Source: Actinophytocola sp.
Lineage (GTDB): Bacteria; Actinomycetota; Actinomycetes; Mycobacteriales; Pseudonocardiaceae
DNA: 64,000 nucleotides
Assembly (NCBI GenBank): GCA_009377475.1
Contig: WHTY01000012.1
Coordinates: forward strand, 1 to 64,000
Reading direction: 5' to 3'
Shown: positions 1 through 8,026 of the stretch, in pieces
How positions within the stretch are numbered: the first letter of the stretch is position 1
Layout: the number at the start of each line of letters is the position of its first letter
Made by a program: the position numbers and the translations under genes
Notes under the pieces: model-generated
What the model was told of the DNA's origin: nothing
Database searches by the model: none
What the model saw: the letters and a program-made list of their open reading frames with translations, nothing else

Positions 1-445
1 CACCATCGCCCCGATCAAGGGCCTGCCGGTGATGAAGGACCTGTACGTCGACATGGAGCCGTTCTTCGAGGCGTTCCGTGCCGTCAAGCCGTTCCTGATC
101 ACCTACGGCAACGAGCCGACCAACGAGCGCATCCAGTCGCCAGCCGACCGGGAGCGCTTCGACGACACCACCAAGTGCATCCTGTGCGCCTGCTGCACCA
201 CGTCGTGCCCGGTGTTCTGGTCGGACGGCTCGTACTTCGGGCCAGCGGCGATCGTGAACGCGCACCGGTTCATCTTCGACTCCCGCGACGAGGGCGCCGA
301 GGAGCGGCTGGACATCCTCAACGACGCCGAGGGCGTGTGGCGCTGCCGCACGACGTTCAACTGCACCGACGCCTGCCCGCGCGGCATCCAGGTGACCAAG
401 GCGATCCAGGAGGTCAAGCGCGCGCTGTTGTTCAAGCGCGTCTGA
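1..445 (+). CDS. sdhB: succinate dehydrogenase iron-sulfur subunit, C-terminal part
   Basis: This is the last ~148 residues of SdhB, truncated by the left window edge and read in the frame starting at base 2. It is the electron-transfer subunit of succinate dehydrogenase/fumarate reductase at the membrane. The sequence shows the cluster-binding block CILCACCTTSCPVFW (a C-x2-C-x2-C-x3-CP ferredoxin pattern) and, further on, a second CR-x5-C-x3-CP segment, which together bind the [4Fe-4S] and [3Fe-4S] centres in this family. The protein ends normally at KRALLFKRV. The sdhCDA genes presumably lie to the left, outside the window. The downstream gene is convergent, with a 21-nt repeat array between them. 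Confidence 0.95.
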   Translation, partial: TIAPIKGLPVMKDLYVDMEPFFEAFRAVKPFLITYGNEPTNERIQSPADRERFDDTTKCILCACCTTSCPVFWSDGSYFGPAAIVNAHRFIFDSRDEGAEERLDILNDAEGVWRCRTTFNCTDACPRGIQVTKAIQEVKRALLFKRV

Positions 446-466
446 CGCCGGGGTAGGGAGGCGGGG

Positions 467-629
467 GCCGCCGTGTCCCCCGCCCAGCGCGCCGTGTCCC
501 CCACTCCCAGCGCCCTGTCCCCCACTCACGACGTTGTGTCCTGCGTTCCCGACGCCGTGTCCTGCGTTCCCGACGCCGTGTCCTGCGTTCCCGACGCCGT
601 GTCCTGCGTTCCCGACGTTGTGTTCGGCA
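467..629. repeat. 21-nt tandem repeat array, ~8 units
   Basis: About eight consecutive 21-nt units fill the convergent gap between sdhB and the ABC exporter. The three central units (551-613) are identical and begin GACGCCGTGTCC; flanking units differ at a few positions (GTT for GCC, CCCAC for TGCGT). The same unit recurs at five other intergenic places in the window (4667, 16562, 23376, 34982, 35678). Small open frames across the array are artefacts of the 21-nt period, which is a multiple of three. Function is unknown. Confidence 0.9.
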
Positions 630-630
630 G

Positions 631-2538
631 TCAGCCGTCCCACGTCGCGTACATCTCGGCGTAGCGACCGCCCCTAGCGACCAGCTCGTCGTGCGTTCCG
701 ATCTCGATGATCCGTCCGTCGTCCACGATGGCGACGCGGTCCGCCCGCTTCGCCGTGGACAATCGGTGCGCGATGATGATCGCCGTCCGGTACGCGCGCA
801 CCACCTCCAGCGCGCGTTCCACCTGCCGCTCGGTGCGGAGATCGAGACTGGACGTCGCCTCATCGAGCACCAGCACCCTCGGCTCCGCGAACAGCGCCCG
901 CGCCAACGCGACGAGCTGCCGCTCCCCCGCCGACAGCGACGCGCCGCGCTCGTGCACGACCGTGTGAATACCTTCCGGTGAGCGGTCGAGGAAATCGCCG
1001 AGCCCAACGGCGCGGGCGGTCCGCTCCACCTCGACGTCGTCAGCACCCGGACGGGCGAACGCGATGTTGTCGCGCAGGCTCATGCTGAACAGGAACGGCT
1101 CCTGCGGCACGACGGCCATCCGCTTGTGCAGCGAGTCGAACCGCACGTCGCGGAGGTCGTGCCCATCGAGCAGCACGCGGCCGGACGTCGGATCGTAGGC
1201 GCGCGTCACCAGCTTGGCGATAGTCGACTTGCCCGCCCCGGTCGGCCCGACCAGCGCGATCGTCTCGCCTGGCGGTATCTCCAGCGAGACATCCTGCAGC
1301 ACAGGCTTGTCGGGGTCATAGCCGAAGGTCACCCGATCCAGCGTCACCTGGCCGTTGATGTCCGGCAGCGGGTAGGCGTGTGGTTCCTCCACCACCGACA
1401 CCTCGGTCGCCAGGAGCTGACGGAGCTTGGTGATGCCCGCCTGGCCTTGCTGGTAGGCGTTGTAGAGCTGCGCCATCTGCTGCATCGGCGCGAAGAACGT
1501 CGTGATGGCCAGCAGGAATCCGGCCAGCTCACCCACGTTCATGTCGCCGCGCAGCACCATCCAGCCACCGAGCAGCAGGACGACGACGACCGTCAGCCGC
1601 CCCACCACTTCGCTGCCGGGCCCGTAGATCGCGGCGATCCGCGCGGTGTAAAAGTTCGCTTCCCGGTAACGACGGGTGACGTCGTCGTGGTCGGCCACGT
1701 TGCGCTGCTGCCGGTTGTGGGCGGCCACCACTCGGGAGCCGGAAAGGCTCTCCGACAGGTGGGTGAGCACCTCGGCCATCCGGTCACGCACGGCGAGATA
1801 ACCCCGCGCTGACACGCCGCGGAACCACCACGTCAACACGGCCATGGCCGGAACCACCACGAGGAAACTGATCAACGCGAGTTGTGCACTGAACCAGAAC
1901 AACTGCGCACCGAGCACCACAAGGGTCAATCCCTGCACCAGCAACTGGGCGAGGCCGTCGTGCAGCAGCCCTTGCAGATGTTCGATGTCGTTGGTCATCC
2001 GGCTGATCAGCGTGCCCTTCTTCTGCCGGGAGAAGAAGTCCTGCGACAGTCGTTGCAGGTGGGAAAACACGCGAACGCGCAGCGTGTAGAGCAGGCGTTC
2101 GCCCACGATGCCGGTCCAGAGCGTCCGCCAGCGGCTCACCAGCACCGCGACCACGATGAAGCCGAGATAGGCGAGGAAGATCGCGACCAGCGTGCTGCGC
2201 GAGCCGCTGACCTGCCCGCTGCCGAGGTCTTTGAGGCCCATGCCCTCGTCGATGGCGAGCTGCGTCAGGAGTGGGCCGATGCGCATCGCGACCGTCTCGA
2301 CGATCACCAGGCCCACACAGCCGATCAACACCCACTTGAATGGCGCGAGGAATCGTCGCAGCGTCAGCGGACTGCGGTCGTAGGCGCTACGGCTGAACGT
2401 CTCGTTCGGTTCGGGATGCTCGGGCTCCTCGGCCAGTAAGCCGTCCAGTCGGTCGCGCAGCATGGCGGGCACTTCGCTGGAAATCGAGCCAGAACGACGT
2501 CGCACCGTGCCCGTGGGACCACCTCCACCGGGAAACAT
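631..2538 (-). CDS. ABC exporter half-transporter, subunit with catalytic Glu
   Basis: A 635-residue membrane-spanning exporter with an ATPase domain, probably one half of a heterodimeric multidrug/lipid-type exporter with the gene upstream. Six membrane helices occupy roughly residues 65-340. The ATPase domain has Walker A GPTGAGKST, a normal Q-loop (VPQEPFLF), a Walker B ending in the canonical catalytic Glu (VLDEATSS) and an H-loop (IIAHRLS). The signature is degenerate, LSAGE in place of LSGGQ. The start codon overlaps the stop of the preceding gene (TGATG), so the two are translationally coupled. The paired degenerate elements indicate an asymmetric heterodimer with a single hydrolytic site. 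Substrate is unknown. The family resembles Rv1272c of M. tuberculosis (from memory). Confidence 0.92.
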   Translation of the reverse strand: MFPGGGGPTGTVRRRSGSISSEVPAMLRDRLDGLLAEEPEHPEPNETFSRSAYDRSPLTLRRFLAPFKWVLIGCVGLVIVETVAMRIGPLLTQLAIDEGMGLKDLGSGQVSGSRSTLVAIFLAYLGFIVVAVLVSRWRTLWTGIVGERLLYTLRVRVFSHLQRLSQDFFSRQKKGTLISRMTNDIEHLQGLLHDGLAQLLVQGLTLVVLGAQLFWFSAQLALISFLVVVPAMAVLTWWFRGVSARGYLAVRDRMAEVLTHLSESLSGSRVVAAHNRQQRNVADHDDVTRRYREANFYTARIAAIYGPGSEVVGRLTVVVVLLLGGWMVLRGDMNVGELAGFLLAITTFFAPMQQMAQLYNAYQQGQAGITKLRQLLATEVSVVEEPHAYPLPDINGQVTLDRVTFGYDPDKPVLQDVSLEIPPGETIALVGPTGAGKSTIAKLVTRAYDPTSGRVLLDGHDLRDVRFDSLHKRMAVVPQEPFLFSMSLRDNIAFARPGADDVEVERTARAVGLGDFLDRSPEGIHTVVHERGASLSAGERQLVALARALFAEPRVLVLDEATSSLDLRTERQVERALEVVRAYRTAIIIAHRLSTAKRADRVAIVDDGRIIEIGTHDELVARGGRYAEMYATWDG

Positions 2539-4514
2539 CAGAACATCTCCTCCTCATCGAGGTGGTCCGGATCGATGGGCCGCCACTCGACCTCCGGCGT
2601 GGTCGTCCGCGCCCGCTCCAGCCGTGCCGCCCTGACCTGCTCTTCGTCCACGACGTGGGCCAGTGCCTCGGCGTAGCGTGGCTCGGTCGCGAGCAACTCC
2701 TGGTGCATGCCCGATGCGACGATGCGCCCGTCGTCCAGCAGCACCACGCGGTCGGCGAGGCTGAGCGTCGACAGCCGGTGCGCGACGATCAACGTGGTCC
2801 GGCCGCGCATGAGTCGCCGCAGTCCCTCGTGGATGCGCTGCTCGGTCTGGACGTCGATGGCGCTGGTGGCGTCGTCCAGGATCAGGATGGGCGGGTTCAC
2901 GAGAACCGTTCTGGCGATCGCGATCCGCTGCCGCTGCCCACCGGACAGCGTGTAACCGCGCTCTCCCACGACCGTGTCGTAACCGTGCTCCAACTGCGTG
3001 ATGAACTCGTGCGCGCCAGCGACCATCGCCGCCGCCACGACGTCGTCCTCGGACGCGCCCGGCGTGCCGTAGGCGATGTTGTCACGGATCGACGCCGAGA
3101 AGAGGAACGGTTCCTCGAAGCAGATGCCGACGTGCCGTCGGAGGCTCTCCAACGTCAAGTCCCTGACGTCGTGGCCATCGATCAGTACCGCGCCCTGGTT
3201 CACGTCGTAGAACCGGGGAACCAGCTGTGCGATCGTCGTCTTGCCCGACCCGGTCGACCCGACGAAAGCGATGGTTTGTCCAGCGGGAATCCGCAGGTTG
3301 ACGCCGTCGAGCACGCGTTGGGTGTCGTCGTACGCGAAGTGGACGTCCCGCAGTTCGACCTCATCCCGACAGACAGGCAAGTCGAAGGCGCCGGGTCGGT
3401 CGTCGATCTCGGGTTCCTCGTCGAGGATTTCGTAGATCCGATGGGCGGACGCGGCAGCTCGCTGCGCCAGCATCATGAGCATTCCGAGTGACGCAAACGG
3501 TGCCTGCAACATCACGAGGAATGCCAGAAAGACGACGATGTCGCCAGGTCCGATCGCGCCGTCGAGCACGCGGAAGCCACCGTAAAGCAGTACCGCAGCC
3601 TCACCCACCCGGACGATGTTCTGCATGAGCGGCCCGAACGTCGCGCGAATGCGCACCAGGCGCATCGACGCCCACCGCAGCCGTTGCGCCGCCCTGGCGA
3701 GTACACCGACCTGTCGCTGTTGCGCACCGAACACGCGCACGACCTGGGCGCCGCCGACGTTCTCGTCCACGATCGTCGCGATCTCCGCGAGCCGCGACTG
3801 GACCAGCCACGACACCGGAAACATGTGCTTGCGCATCGCGAGGCCGACGAAGAACACGGCGGGCAACGAAAGCAGCGCCACCAGTGTCAGGCCGACGTCG
3901 ATGGCGAGCATGAAGTACAACGCGAGGAAGAACATCCCGAACTGCACGACCAGCATCGGCCCGAACGAGAGGAGCATCTGCACCGCGCGAACGTCGGAGT
4001 TCGCGCGCGAGACAAGTTCACCGGTGCGGACGCGGTCGAAGAACGACGACGACAACGTCGACAGATGCCGGTACAGCAGCGTGCGCAGGTCGAACTCCAG
4101 CGAGAACGCCATACGGAGCGTGAGGTAACGGGAGAGGCAGGCAGCGCCGGCGCCGGCGATCGTGATGACGAGAAGAAGCCATACGTAATGGGCGAGCGAC
4201 TCCCGCTCCCCGCCGGGCGCGGCCAACGCCTGATCGATCGCGTTGCCCATCCACAAGGGGAACAGCACCATCGCCACGACGGTCGCCAGCGATGCGACGA
4301 GCGCGACGACGAACACGACGCGATGGGCTTTGAGCAGTGGGAACGCTCGTTTGATCCACCCTTTGTCCCGGTCGGGATCGATGCTGGGGGTGGGCGGCGG
4401 GGGTCTTCGACGTCCGTCGGTGCTTGTCGTCGCCGGCGGTTTGAGTTTCTGCCCGCGCACACGCTCACTGAGTCCGCCAGCAGTCCTGGTTCCCATCACC
4501 ATCGGTCCCATCAC
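2538..4514 (-). CDS. ABC exporter half-transporter, subunit with degenerate catalytic site
   Basis: A 658-residue exporter half with a ~50-residue basic/proline-rich cytoplasmic N-terminus, six membrane helices (about residues 60-350) and an ATPase domain. Visible motifs are Walker A GSTGSGKTT (about 419-427) and a perfect signature LSGGQ (about 523). Two positions are altered: the Q-loop reads CFEEPFLF (Glu for Gln), and Walker B reads ILILDDATSA with Asp in place of the catalytic Glu. These substitutions complement the defects of its partner, so the heterodimer would have one consensus and one degenerate nucleotide site, as in BmrCD/TM287-288-type exporters. Several in-frame ATGs lie near the N-terminus (4514, 4505, 4496), so the exact start is uncertain. 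First gene of a two-gene operon. Confidence 0.92.
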   Translation of the reverse strand: MMGPMVMGTRTAGGLSERVRGQKLKPPATTSTDGRRRPPPPTPSIDPDRDKGWIKRAFPLLKAHRVVFVVALVASLATVVAMVLFPLWMGNAIDQALAAPGGERESLAHYVWLLLVITIAGAGAACLSRYLTLRMAFSLEFDLRTLLYRHLSTLSSSFFDRVRTGELVSRANSDVRAVQMLLSFGPMLVVQFGMFFLALYFMLAIDVGLTLVALLSLPAVFFVGLAMRKHMFPVSWLVQSRLAEIATIVDENVGGAQVVRVFGAQQRQVGVLARAAQRLRWASMRLVRIRATFGPLMQNIVRVGEAAVLLYGGFRVLDGAIGPGDIVVFLAFLVMLQAPFASLGMLMMLAQRAAASAHRIYEILDEEPEIDDRPGAFDLPVCRDEVELRDVHFAYDDTQRVLDGVNLRIPAGQTIAFVGSTGSGKTTIAQLVPRFYDVNQGAVLIDGHDVRDLTLESLRRHVGICFEEPFLFSASIRDNIAYGTPGASEDDVVAAAMVAGAHEFITQLEHGYDTVVGERGYTLSGGQRQRIAIARTVLVNPPILILDDATSAIDVQTEQRIHEGLRRLMRGRTTLIVAHRLSTLSLADRVVLLDDGRIVASGMHQELLATEPRYAEALAHVVDEEQVRAARLERARTTTPEVEWRPIDPDHLDEEEMF

Positions 4515-4666
4515 ATCGAAGATGGTCGTTCCACAGAACGAAGTCGCGACCGCAATACTCGAAGCGTCGCGCGAAACCCCCAGTGCGGCCAGCCTACGAC
4601 ATCACATGTCATCTAGGCAACAGTGCCAAGTTGTCACTCAGTGTCATTCGATGCGTCCATACTGGT

Positions 4667-4822
4667 CGGCGCCGTGTCCCCCGTGGGGACGCCGTGTCCC
4701 CCCGCCCACGACGTCGTGTTCCTCACTCGCGACGCCGTGTGCCACGCTCCGGGCGTCGAGCCTGCCACTCTCGGCGCCGTGTCTCACTCTCAGAACGGCG
4801 TGTTCAAGATCGGGGTCGGTCC
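4667..4822. repeat. degenerate 21-nt repeats (GACGCCGTGT family)
   Basis: Six or seven diverged units related to the array at 467-629. Recognisable cores are GCGCCGTGTCCC, GACGCCGTGTCC, GACGTCGTGTTCC, GACGCCGTGTGCC, GGCGCCGTGTCTC and ACGGCGTGTTC. Spacing is mostly 20-24 nt. It lies between two genes transcribed leftward. Confidence 0.75.
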
Positions 4823-4904
4823 ACCTGAGTCACGACCAGAAGTCAGAACTCGCGGCCTATAACCGGGGACTCGCGGCACGAGAACGCGGGACTCGAGAAA
4901 TCCC

Positions 4905-4967
4905 AGGTGCAACTCAGGTGGATTAAGGTGCGACTCGCGCGGATTAGGGTGCGACTCGCGGGGGCGG
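4905..4967. repeat. three 21-nt tandem units, second family
   Basis: Three adjacent 21-nt units at 4905-4925, 4926-4946 and 4947-4967, each beginning (A/G)GGTGC(A/G)ACTC; the first two end GGATTA. Related GGGACTCG fragments occur just before (4876-4895). They sit immediately downstream of the stop codon of the leftward membrane-protein gene. Unrelated in sequence to the GACGCCGTGT repeats but with the same period. Confidence 0.75.
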
Positions 4968-4970
4968 GGC

Positions 4971-5321
4971 CTACGGCCAGAAGACGGCGAGGCCTACGTT
5001 GAGGACGACGAGCCCGCCCAGCGTGAACGGCAGCCACTTCGGCGCGGCTGGCTTTCGGACGAAGGCGCCAGCCAAACCGAGGATGACCAGCAGCACCAGG
5101 ATCTTGATGCCCAGCTTCATGTGGTTGTAGTCGACGTCGTCCAGCGCGGGTTCGACGCCCATCAGCGCGAGACCCGTGATGAGCTGCAGGCCGCCGCCGT
5201 GCAGCCAGCCCTTGTTCAGCACCGAGCCCTGCCCAGCGCGCAACTGGAGCATGAACGTGCCGACCAGCATCGCCATGCCGAGCAGGTGCAGGAAGACCAG
5301 AACCAGCCGCAGAAACTCCAT
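4971..5321 (-). CDS. small four-helix integral membrane protein
   Basis: 116 residues that are almost entirely hydrophobic, with four predicted membrane helices (about 3-25, 42-58, 68-86, 94-114) and short polar loops (ALDDVDYNHMK between helices 2 and 3). No catalytic motif is visible. It lies 2 bp downstream of the SCO4848-like gene on the same strand, so they are probably co-transcribed. Similar conserved actinobacterial membrane proteins exist, but I cannot assign a function. Confidence 0.8.
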   Translation of the reverse strand: MEFLRLVLVFLHLLGMAMLVGTFMLQLRAGQGSVLNKGWLHGGGLQLITGLALMGVEPALDDVDYNHMKLGIKILVLLVILGLAGAFVRKPAAPKWLPFTLGGLVVLNVGLAVFWP

Positions 5322-5323
5322 CG

Positions 5324-5587
5324 TCAGTCCTCAGTTCGCCGGGTAGCGGCGCGGAGACCGCGCCAGCCGATCACGCCAATGATCGTACCCAGGATGATCG
5401 AGACGAGGGTCAGCGCCGCGTGCACCCAGAAGAACGACGTCAGCGCGCCGGAGGCGTCCCGAGCGTTGTCGCCCTGCCACAGGTTGCGCGCGAACGTCAC
5501 CCAGATGACCCAGGACCATACGCCGAACGCGAGCAGGAACAGCGATACCGGCTTCGACATGCGCATGCGGCCGAGCGTAAACCGCAT
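5324..5587 (-). CDS. SCO4848-family small membrane protein
   Basis: 87 residues with two membrane helices (about 13-33 and 51-75), joined by a polar loop RNLWQGDNARDASG, and a basic tail (RAATRRTED). This pattern matches the conserved actinobacterial SCO4848 family (recognised from memory), which in Streptomyces also lies next to a D-Ala-D-Ala carboxypeptidase and near sdh, as here. Alternative in-frame starts are at 5566 and 5560. It is divergent from the carboxypeptidase gene. Function unknown. Confidence 0.8.
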   Translation of the reverse strand: MRFTLGRMRMSKPVSLFLLAFGVWSWVIWVTFARNLWQGDNARDASGALTSFFWVHAALTLVSIILGTIIGVIGWRGLRAATRRTED

Positions 5588-5665
5588 CGCGATTCGGTGA
5601 CCGATCGGCTACGACGTCAGCTCAACCGCAGCCAAGTGCCGTCAGAGTCCCGTACGATCGATCCG

Positions 5666-6895
5666 GTGTCGAGCTGGTTCGTCCGCCTGCTGTCCGCCGT
5701 CGTCGTCACCCTGTTGAGCGCCCTGCTGCTCACCCCAACCGCAGCCGCCAAGCCCGACGACTGCTCCTACCGCCCGGTGCCACCGCCCCCGGTCGACTCG
5801 TCCGAGGTCCCCAAGCCCGGCGAGCCGTCGCCCACCCCGCTGCCGGTGCCGGACACCCCGCCGGGCGGCGAGCGGATGGCCGAGTGCGGCCACGTCCTCC
5901 CGGGCGGTGTCGAGCGACCCAAGGGCAAGATCACGGCGAAGGCGTGGCTGCTGGCGGACCTCGACGACGGCACCGTGCTCGCCGCGAAGAACCCACACGG
6001 CAGGCAACGGCCAGCCTCACTGATCAAGGTGCTGCTCGCGCTGGCCGTCATGGACGAGCTCGGCCAGGACGACGTCGTCACCGCGTCGGCCGCCGACGCC
6101 AGCCAGGAGTGCAGCTGCGTCGGCATCGTCAAGGGTCAGCAGTACACAGTGGACAGACTGTTCACCAGCCTCCTGCTCCGCTCTGGCAACGACGTCGCGC
6201 ACGCCCTCGGCTCCGCCCTTGGCGGCAACGACCAAGCGCTCGCGAAGATGAACCAGCTCGCCGCCGGCCTCGGCGCGGTGGACACCCGTGCGGCGACGAC
6301 GTCCGGTTTGGACGGTCCCGGCATGACGTCGTCCGCCTACGACCTCGCGCTGATCTTCCGCGCCGCGCTGGCGCAGCCGCGGTTCGTCGAAGCCGTCGGG
6401 ACGCACGAGATGACGTTCAAGCGACGCGAACGCAAGCGCCCCGTCACCATCTACAACGACAACACACTGCTGCACGACTACCCCGGCTTCCTCGGCGGAA
6501 AGACCGGCTTCACCAACGACGCGCGGCACACCTACCTCGGTGCGGCCGAACGCGGTGGCAGGCGGCTCGCCGTCGTCATGCTGCGGGCGGAGCAACACCC
6601 GATGCGGGTGACCGACCAGGCGAAACGGCTGCTGAACTACGGCTTCCGACTGTCCAGACAGGACGTCGAACCGGTCGGCACGCTGGTCGAGCCGACACGT
6701 GACGCGTCCCTGCGACCGCGCGAAGACCCGACGACGCGCGACGCCGAGCCCGACGACGTCGCCCTCGACGACGAGCCGACGCAGGCGGCGGCCACGGAGG
6801 GGCCGGGCGGCGCGACACGGGAGATCGTCGTGCTGGTCCTCATCGCGGTCGCGCTGATCACGTTGCTCGTGCTGCACCGCAAGACACGGCGCTGA
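5666..6895 (+). CDS. D-alanyl-D-alanine carboxypeptidase (S11 family)
   Basis: A 409-residue secreted, membrane-anchored penicillin-binding protein that trims peptidoglycan stem pentapeptides. The chosen GTG start gives a clean signal peptide (RLLSAVVVTLLSALLLTPTAAA). A Pro-rich spacer (about 35-66) leads to the catalytic domain with all three active-site motifs: S-L-I-K (Ser118/Lys121), S-G-N (173-175) and K-T-G (279-281). A C-terminal membrane helix (EIVVLVLIAVALITLLVL) with an RKTRR tail anchors it. A TACGAT -10-like hexamer lies 8 bp before the GTG with no Shine-Dalgarno, so the message may be leaderless (inference). Convergent with and abutting the yihY-type gene. Confidence 0.93.
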   Translation: MSSWFVRLLSAVVVTLLSALLLTPTAAAKPDDCSYRPVPPPPVDSSEVPKPGEPSPTPLPVPDTPPGGERMAECGHVLPGGVERPKGKITAKAWLLADLDDGTVLAAKNPHGRQRPASLIKVLLALAVMDELGQDDVVTASAADASQECSCVGIVKGQQYTVDRLFTSLLLRSGNDVAHALGSALGGNDQALAKMNQLAAGLGAVDTRAATTSGLDGPGMTSSAYDLALIFRAALAQPRFVEAVGTHEMTFKRRERKRPVTIYNDNTLLHDYPGFLGGKTGFTNDARHTYLGAAERGGRRLAVVMLRAEQHPMRVTDQAKRLLNYGFRLSRQDVEPVGTLVEPTRDASLRPREDPTTRDAEPDDVALDDEPTQAAATEGPGGATREIVVLVLIAVALITLLVLHRKTRR

Positions 6896-7945
6896 TCAGC
6901 GCTTGCGCAGCCAGGCCAGCCCCGCGCCGAGCAGCCCGCCGACGCCGAGCAGCCCCGCCGCGCTCGCGGCGCTCGGCCCGCGCCGGACATGCACCTCCGG
7001 CCGAATCGTCACCGGAGCGGGTGGCGCGATGACACCCGACTGGTTCTCCCTCGCGGTCGCCGTCCACGCGGTGACGAACAGCAGGAACCGGGACACCAGG
7101 TTCGCGAACACCAACAGGCCGAGCACCGGGCCGAACACCGCGAACGACGGCTTGTCCGACAGTCCCCCGAGGTAGAACGTCGCCAACTGCTGCAGCAGCA
7201 CGAAACCGGCCGAGGCGAGCGCTGCGCCCTTGACCGCGCTGCGCAACGCCACCTTCTCCCTGGGCAGGCGCGCGATGACCCACAGGAACACCAGCATGTT
7301 CGCCGCCAGTGACAGCACGATCGACGTCGCCCGCAGCAGCGCCGTCCACGGCTGGCCTTCGAGTTCGGCAAGCTGCAGCAGCTTCTCCCCGAGGCCGCTA
7401 CCCACCGCGGCCAGCGAGAACGACACCAGCAGCGCGACGCCGAGCCCGAGCAGCGCCGCGAGGTCGTTGAGCGTCTTCTTCACGATGGGGATCTGCTGCC
7501 GGCCCTGACCCCACTGCGCCGTGAGCGCGTCGCGCAGGTTGCTCATCCAGCCGACCCCCGCGTACAGGGCTATCGCGAGACCGATGAGCCCGAGCCCGCC
7601 CGCCGACTCGGTCGCGGTCTCGACGATGTCGTTGACGATGTCGTTCAGGCCGGGCGGCACGGAACGGTCGATGCCCCTGGTGATCTGGTTCATCACCACC
7701 TGGTTGCCCCGCAGCACGAGACCGACGATCGCGAACGCCACCATCAGGATCGGGATCACCGACAGCACGCTGAAGTACGTGATCGCCGCCGCGTAGTGGT
7801 TGCCGTACCGCTCGTTGAACGCGTCATTCGCGCGGATGACGTGATCGAGCGCGGGGTACTTTCGCCGCAGCCTTGGCAGCAGTTTGTCCTTCTCGGACTT
7901 CTCGTCCTTGCTGGCCTTCGTCCGCGCAGCTTCCTTCTTCGCCAC
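6896..7945 (-). CDS. YihY/virulence factor BrkB family membrane protein
   Basis: 349 residues. A charged Lys-rich N-terminus (AKKEAARTKASKDEKSEKDK) precedes six membrane helices typical of YihY/BrkB proteins, with the family-typical NERYGNHYAAAITYFSVLS around residue 45. The C-terminal tail ends in a Gly/Leu-rich segment and LRKR. Members are conserved inner-membrane proteins once mislabelled RNase BN; the biochemical role is unresolved. Its stop codon directly abuts that of the convergent carboxypeptidase gene. A single-gene unit transcribed leftward; the start has a short (81 bp) spacer from fbiC. Confidence 0.9.
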   Translation of the reverse strand: MAKKEAARTKASKDEKSEKDKLLPRLRRKYPALDHVIRANDAFNERYGNHYAAAITYFSVLSVIPILMVAFAIVGLVLRGNQVVMNQITRGIDRSVPPGLNDIVNDIVETATESAGGLGLIGLAIALYAGVGWMSNLRDALTAQWGQGRQQIPIVKKTLNDLAALLGLGVALLVSFSLAAVGSGLGEKLLQLAELEGQPWTALLRATSIVLSLAANMLVFLWVIARLPREKVALRSAVKGAALASAGFVLLQQLATFYLGGLSDKPSFAVFGPVLGLLVFANLVSRFLLFVTAWTATARENQSGVIAPPAPVTIRPEVHVRRGPSAASAAGLLGVGGLLGAGLAWLRKR

Positions 7946-8026
7946 GGGCGATACGGTAACCGCTCACCGCCGGTTCCACCGAGCTACGTCGACGGTGGGA
8001 CACCGCCGAACACGAACGGGGGAACG

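Larger units (their letters stand above)
4515..4970. other. non-coding gap with repeats
   Basis: 456 bp without a convincing gene. The first ~150 bp should contain the promoter of the exporter operon; it is comparatively A+T-rich (4590-4660) with TGTCA-type half sites, but no site can be named. The rest holds degenerate 21-nt repeats of the GACGCCGTGT family (4667-4822) and a second 21-nt family (4905-4967). Frames read through these are compositional artefacts. Confidence 0.7.

Noticed and set aside
467..629. CRISPR-like array
   Set aside because: Units are contiguous 21-mers with no unique spacers and no cas genes nearby.
3684..4616. Plus-strand 310-aa frame opposite the ABC exporter
   Set aside because: Charged low-complexity shadow of a convincing transporter gene.
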